DNA from: Nocardia pseudobrasiliensis NBRC 108224
GTDB taxonomy: Bacteria > Actinomycetota > Actinomycetes > Mycobacteriales > Mycobacteriaceae
Direction of reading: 5' to 3'
Length of the DNA: 64,000 nucleotides
Assembly (NCBI RefSeq): GCF_001613105.1
Contig: NZ_BDBS01000005.1
Coordinates: 186,001 to 250,000 of the forward strand
Under the pieces are notes generated by a model. That model searched no databases. It was given only the letters and a program-made list of their open reading frames with translations, and was not told where the DNA came from. Position 1 is the first letter of the stretch. The number at the start of each line of letters is the position of its first letter. This document shows positions 60,422-64,000 of this stretch, one piece after another. The position numbers and the translations under genes are program-made.

Positions 60422-61591
60422 TTATCCACCGCGGCGTTCGAACAACCGATCCCGCGCGACATCGAGCGCTCTGGACACCGCACCCGCGAGCACTCCGTCC
60501 TCGCCCAGCGCGCTGGCCACCAACCGTGGTCGCAGTGGCCCCAATTCGGTCATCCGTTCGGTTATCGCCGCGCCGAGCAGATCGAGGTTGTGGCCGATGC
60601 CGCCGCCGAGCACCACCAGTTCCGGATCGAGAATGGCCGCCACGGCGGTGATCAGCGCGCCGATCCGGCGGCCCTCGGCGGTCACCACCGCGGCGGCGCG
60701 TGCGTCACCGGCCGCCGCGGCGGCGAAGATCTCCGCGGCCGAGCCGGCGGCCAGCCCCGCGCGTTCGGCGATGCGCGCCACTCCGCCCGCGGCGGCGACG
60801 GATTCGGTCATACCGCGCTGGCGGGCATCCGAGGCCGGGGTGTCGACCTCGGTGGTGGGCAGGAACGACACCTCACCGGCCGCGCCCGAACTGCCCACGT
60901 AGAGTTCGCCGTTGATCACGATGCCCATACCGACACCGGTGCCCACGGAGATCAGCACGAAGTTGCGCACCCCCGCCCCGGCCCCGAATGCCAACTCGCC
61001 CAGGGCGGCCAGGTTGATATCGTTCTCGATCGCGGTCTCCACCGCCAGCGCGGCGTGCAGCCGTTCGACCAGTCCGGCGCGACCCCAACCGGGCAGATTC
61101 TGCGCGTAGTCCAAGCGCCCGGTCTCCGGATTGAGCACGCCCGGACTGCCCACGACCGCGTAGGTGACCGCCGCCCAATCCATTTCGGCCTCGGTGGCGA
61201 CCCGATCGGCGAGGGCGCGCACGCGCCGCACCAGATCGGCGGCCGAGCGCGCCGAGTTGCGCACTTCGCGCCGGGCGATGAACTCACCGCGCAGATCGGC
61301 GATCGCGATGCGGATCCACTGCCGGCCGATATCGATTCCGGCCACCACCCCCGCGCGGGCATTGAGATCGTAGATCGCGGTGCTCGGCCCCGGCCGCCCC
61401 GACAGCGACCCGACCAGTCGGACCAGTCCGGCCTCCTCGAGACCCGAAAGCGCCGCCGACACCGTGGGTTTGGACAGCCCGCTGGCCTTCGCCAGCGCGC
61501 CGCGCGAGGACGGCCCGGCCAGGCGCAGATGATCGAGCAGCAGGCGTTCGTTCATGGTGCGCAGCAGTTGTGGCTTGCCGGTCGGAATCAT
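60422..61591 (-). CDS. ROK family transcriptional repressor (XylR-like)
   Basis: This 389-residue protein has an N-terminal winged helix (MNERLLLDHLRLAGPSSRGALAKASGLSKPTVSAAL split over residues 13-48) and a ROK sugar-kinase-like domain (VVAGIDIGRQWIRIAIADL, NDINLAALGELAFGAG). The CxCGxxGCxE zinc motif of ROK proteins is missing: that segment reads PTTEVDTPASDARQ. AGGAGA supports the start at 61591. It is divergent from the xylose-type ABC operon and probably represses it. Confidence 0.92.
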   Translation of the reverse strand: MIPTGKPQLLRTMNERLLLDHLRLAGPSSRGALAKASGLSKPTVSAALSGLEEAGLVRLVGSLSGRPGPSTAIYDLNARAGVVAGIDIGRQWIRIAIADLRGEFIARREVRNSARSAADLVRRVRALADRVATEAEMDWAAVTYAVVGSPGVLNPETGRLDYAQNLPGWGRAGLVERLHAALAVETAIENDINLAALGELAFGAGAGVRNFVLISVGTGVGMGIVINGELYVGSSGAAGEVSFLPTTEVDTPASDARQRGMTESVAAAGGVARIAERAGLAAGSAAEIFAAAAAGDARAAAVVTAEGRRIGALITAVAAILDPELVVLGGGIGHNLDLLGAAITERMTELGPLRPRLVASALGEDGVLAGAVSRALDVARDRLFERRGG

Positions 61592-61624
61592 CGAAACTCT
61601 CCTCGCACCTCTGGACACCCGATA

Positions 61625-61650
61625 GTTAGTAAACTACCTTTCTTACCAAC
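61625..61650. promoter_or_regulatory. Putative ROK repressor operator
   Basis: GTTAGTAA (61625-61632) and TTACCAAC (61643-61650) form a 7-of-8 inverted repeat with a 10-nt spacer, midway between the divergent ROK and substrate-binding protein genes. The left half also contains the tighter dyad TAGTT-AGTA-AACTA (61623-61636). Confidence 0.6.
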
Positions 61651-61693
61651 GCTCAATCGGGCGTGCCCCTCTCTCTTCGGCACGGTGATCCTC

Positions 61694-62770
61694 ATGCGTC
61701 GAATTCTGATCGTCGCCGCGGCGGTGGCCGCACTCGCCCTGGCGACCGGATGTTCCTCCGGCACAGGCACAAATCGCAAGGTCGGCGGTACCCCGACCAT
61801 CGCGCTGCTGCTTCCGGAATCCAAGACCACACGGTACGAGGCCTTCGACCGCCCCCTGTTCGAGGCCAAGGTCGCCCAGCTGTGCGCCGGCTGCAAGGTG
61901 CTCTATTTCAACGCCGACCAGGACGCGGCCAAACAGCAGAACCAGTTCGAGGCCGCACTCACCCAGGGCGCGGATGTGATCGTCTTCGATGCCGTCAATG
62001 CCGATGCGGTTGCGCCGCAGGTGCATTCGGCTCAGCAGAAGAAGATTCCGGTCATCGCCTACGACCGGCTCATCTCCGGTGTCGGCTACGACTACTACGT
62101 CTCCTTCGACAATGTGAAGGTCGGCCGGGTGCAGGGCGAGGCGCTGCTGGCCGAACTGGCCCGCCGCGGCACCCTCGACAAGGGTCAGATCCTCATGCTC
62201 AACGGCGCGCCCACCGACCCCAGTGCGGGTGACTACAAGAAGGGCGCGCATCAGGCCCTCGACGGCAAGGTGCGGATCGGCCGCGAATTCGACACTCCCG
62301 ACTGGAGTCCCGACAAGGCGCAGCAGGAGACCGAACAGACCATCACCGCCCTGGGTAAGGACGCCGTCGTCGGGGTGTACTCGGCCAATGACGGAATGGC
62401 CAGCGGCGCGGTGGCCGCGCTACAGCGGGCGGGTTACTCGACCCTGCCGCCGCTGACCGGTCAGGACGGGGAATTGGCTGCGGTGCAACGGATTCTGACC
62501 GGCCAGCAGACCATGACCATCTATCTGAACTACCGCGCGCAGGCGGAGAAGGCGGCCGAACTGGCCGTGGCCCTGGGGCGCGGCGACAAGCCCGCGGCGC
62601 CGGCCACCACGAACAACGGCGCGGCGGATATCCCGTCCTATCTGCTCGACGCCATCGCGGTGAACAAGGACAATGTCGCGAGCACCATCGTCAAGGACGG
62701 CCTCTACAAGGCGGCGGAGATCTGCACGCCGGATGTGGCGGCGGCCTGTGCCTCAGCGGGGGTGAAATGA
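61694..62770 (+). CDS. Sugar ABC transporter substrate-binding lipoprotein (XylF/RbsB-like)
   Basis: This 358-residue lipoprotein has the lipobox ALATGC at residues 15-20 and a periplasmic-binding-protein type 1 fold with NADQDAAKQQNQFEAALTQG, VIAYDRLIS and GVYSANDGMASGAVAAL, as in xylose-binding XylF. It captures a pentose or related sugar outside the membrane. ATG 61694 starts the signal peptide; GTG 61685 is possible. It overlaps the ATPase gene by 4 bp. Confidence 0.92.
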   Translation: MRRILIVAAAVAALALATGCSSGTGTNRKVGGTPTIALLLPESKTTRYEAFDRPLFEAKVAQLCAGCKVLYFNADQDAAKQQNQFEAALTQGADVIVFDAVNADAVAPQVHSAQQKKIPVIAYDRLISGVGYDYYVSFDNVKVGRVQGEALLAELARRGTLDKGQILMLNGAPTDPSAGDYKKGAHQALDGKVRIGREFDTPDWSPDKAQQETEQTITALGKDAVVGVYSANDGMASGAVAALQRAGYSTLPPLTGQDGELAAVQRILTGQQTMTIYLNYRAQAEKAAELAVALGRGDKPAAPATTNNGAADIPSYLLDAIAVNKDNVASTIVKDGLYKAAEICTPDVAAACASAGVK

Positions 62771-63504
62771 GTTCCTCCGCAACGGTTCTCGAGGCGCGCG
62801 ATATCACCAAACGGTTCGGCGGGGTGCAGGCGCTGGCGGGTGCGGATCTCGAGGTGCGTGCCGGGGAGGTGGTCGCGCTGGTCGGCGACAACGGCGCGGG
62901 GAAATCGACTCTGGTGAAGGCGATTTCGGGCGCGGTGGCCGCCGACTCCGGCGAGATCCGGTTCGCGGGCGCGCCGGTGCGCATCGCCCGGCCCCAGGAC
63001 GCGCAGGCCCTCGGCATCACCACGGTCTTCCAGGATCTGGCCCTGTGCGACAACCTCGACGTGGTCGCCAATCTTCATCTCGGTTCGGAGACGAGGAGTC
63101 TCGGCGTGCTCGATGAGATCCGGATGGAGCGGGCCGCCCGCGATCTGCTGACCTCGCTGGATGTCAAGATTCCCGATGTGCGCACGCCGGTGCGCGCGCT
63201 GTCGGGTGGTCAGCGGCAATCGGTGGCGATCGCGCGGGCGCTGCTGGGTGAGCCGCGCATGGTGATCCTCGACGAGCCGACCGCGGCCCTCGGTGTGGAA
63301 CAGACCGCGCAGGTGCTGGCGCTGGTGCGGCGGCTGCGCGAACGCGGGCTGGCGGTACTGCTCATCAGCCACAACATGGTCGATGTGCGGGCGGTCAGTG
63401 ACCGGGTGGTGGTGCTGCGATTGGGCCGCAACGCGGGGGAGTTCGAGACCGCGACGAGTACCCAGGAGGCCATAGTCGCGGCGATCACGGGAGCGGCGCA
63501 ATGA
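62767..63504 (+). CDS. Sugar ABC transporter ATP-binding protein
   Basis: This 245-residue protein has a single ABC domain with Walker A GDNGAGKST, signature LSGGQRQSVAIA, Walker B MVILDEPTAAL and H-loop ISHNM. Ribose/xylose-type importers usually have a fused double ATPase of about 500 residues; the single-domain form resembles fructose-type FrcA and would act as a homodimer. It overlaps both neighbours by 4 bp (ATGA). Confidence 0.93.
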   Translation: MSSSATVLEARDITKRFGGVQALAGADLEVRAGEVVALVGDNGAGKSTLVKAISGAVAADSGEIRFAGAPVRIARPQDAQALGITTVFQDLALCDNLDVVANLHLGSETRSLGVLDEIRMERAARDLLTSLDVKIPDVRTPVRALSGGQRQSVAIARALLGEPRMVILDEPTAALGVEQTAQVLALVRRLRERGLAVLLISHNMVDVRAVSDRVVVLRLGRNAGEFETATSTQEAIVAAITGAAQ

Positions 63505-64000
63505 ACCGACTGAGGGGTCCGGCGGATGCGGTGACCGACCGCATCCGCCGGGGGGAGGTCGGTTCGGCGCCGGTCGTGATCGGGCTGGTCGTCATCGCGA
63601 TCGTCTTCGATCGGCTCAACGCGCACTTCCTGTCCCCGGAGAATCTGACCAATCTCGCGCTGCAGATGGCGGCCACCGGCACCATCGCACTGGGCATCGT
63701 GCTCGTGCTGCTGCTGGGGGAGATCGATCTGTCGGCGGGTTCGGTGAGCGGGCTGACGGCCGTGGTGATGACCCTGCTGTATGTGCGCCACGGCTGGAAC
63801 TGGGTTTTCGCGGTGCTGGCCGCGCTGGTCGTGGCGGCGGCGATCGGGGCGCTGCACGGCGTCATGCTGACTCGATTGAATATGCCGTCGTTCGTGGTGA
63901 CGCTCGCCGGGCTGATCGGCTGGCAGGGGTTGATGCTGTATCTGCTCGGTAAGCAGGGCACCGTCAATCTGCCGTTCGATCGCGGGATCGCGGTGATCAG
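63501..64000 (+). CDS. Sugar ABC transporter permease (XylH/RbsC-like), 3'-truncated by the window
   Basis: The first 166 codons of a BPD_transp_2-type permease are visible. A cytoplasmic start (MNRLRGPADAVTDRIRRGE) is followed by helices and the family motif LLLGEIDLSAGSVSGLTAVV. Then come ALHGVMLTRLNMPSFVVTLAG and IGWQGLMLYLLGKQGTVNL. The gene continues past base 64000. Third gene of the ROK-controlled sugar import operon. Confidence 0.93.
   Translation, partial: MNRLRGPADAVTDRIRRGEVGSAPVVIGLVVIAIVFDRLNAHFLSPENLTNLALQMAATGTIALGIVLVLLLGEIDLSAGSVSGLTAVVMTLLYVRHGWNWVFAVLAALVVAAAIGALHGVMLTRLNMPSFVVTLAGLIGWQGLMLYLLGKQGTVNLPFDRGIAVI

Noticed and set aside
1..64000. tRNA, rRNA, insertion sequences and prophage genes
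   Set aside because: I looked for T-loop sequences, transposase motifs and integrases and saw none. A covariance-model tRNA search and an IS database search would be the decisive checks.

Overview
The window is high-GC actinobacterial chromosome, most consistent with Nocardia or a close mycolic-acid relative. The evidence is two tandem MspA-type porin genes, an intact mprA-mprB-pepD-moaB-mscL block, a conservon (histidine kinase, roadblock, DUF742, GTPase) and gene order that matches two parts of the Mycobacterium tuberculosis map as I remember it (Rv0949-Rv0957 and Rv0981-Rv0996). No tRNA, rRNA, CRISPR array, transposase or prophage gene was seen.

Layout. 1-12.2 kb: 3' part of pcrA/uvrD1, an acetyltransferase, an M23 peptidase, sucCD, a DUF5336 division-associated protein, perM, purN and purH. 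12.4-14.1 kb: a lipoprotein, a lectin-LysM protein and a DoxX protein. 14.2-17.2 kb: a zinc-starvation module made of cysteine-free ribosomal protein paralogues S18, S14, L33 and L28 on the minus strand, facing the ribosome-hibernation factor Mrf with L31 and L32 on the plus strand. Two Zur-like boxes lie between the two arms. The S14 gene carries an in-frame 92-bp palindromic insertion. 17.5-20.7 kb: a DUF1906 protein, a two-domain glyoxalase-fold antigen and a secreted glycine-zipper protein.

20.7-26.4 kb: a conservon followed by an MHYT membrane sensor. 26.7-33.8 kb: the MprAB envelope-stress system with its protease PepD, MoaB, a small ORF, two MspA porins behind a perfect CRP-type site, and MscL. 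33.9-40.0 kb: a SAF-domain protein, an FmdB zinc ribbon, 5-formyltetrahydrofolate cyclo-ligase, galU, a MoeA/Glp gephyrin-like gene, rimJ and glpR/sepX; the last pair points to a cell-division role. 40.1-41.5 kb: a TetR-controlled pair of small membrane proteins with a double dyad operator.

41.5-52.3 kb is a complete oxidative uronate/aldarate pathway. A transporter, mutarotase, uronate dehydrogenase and lactonase are on the plus strand behind an IclR regulator. Two aldarate dehydratases, a ketodeoxyglucarate dehydratase and a 2-oxoglutarate-semialdehyde dehydrogenase are on the minus strand behind a LysR regulator. The end product is 2-oxoglutarate, which feeds the TCA cycle that also contains SucCD. 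52.3-60.3 kb: a small Cys protein, AraC, a FUSC exporter with MarR, an SDR, a large DJ-1-tailed catalase and a GT4 glycosyltransferase. 60.4-64.0 kb: a ROK repressor facing a xylose/ribose-type ABC importer whose permease runs off the window end.

Recurring signals tie the regions together. Six 16-bp CRP-like sites (one perfect, five with one mismatch) all lie between genes. Direct-repeat MprA boxes precede mprA and pepD. Strong GC-rich hairpins close most transcription units.
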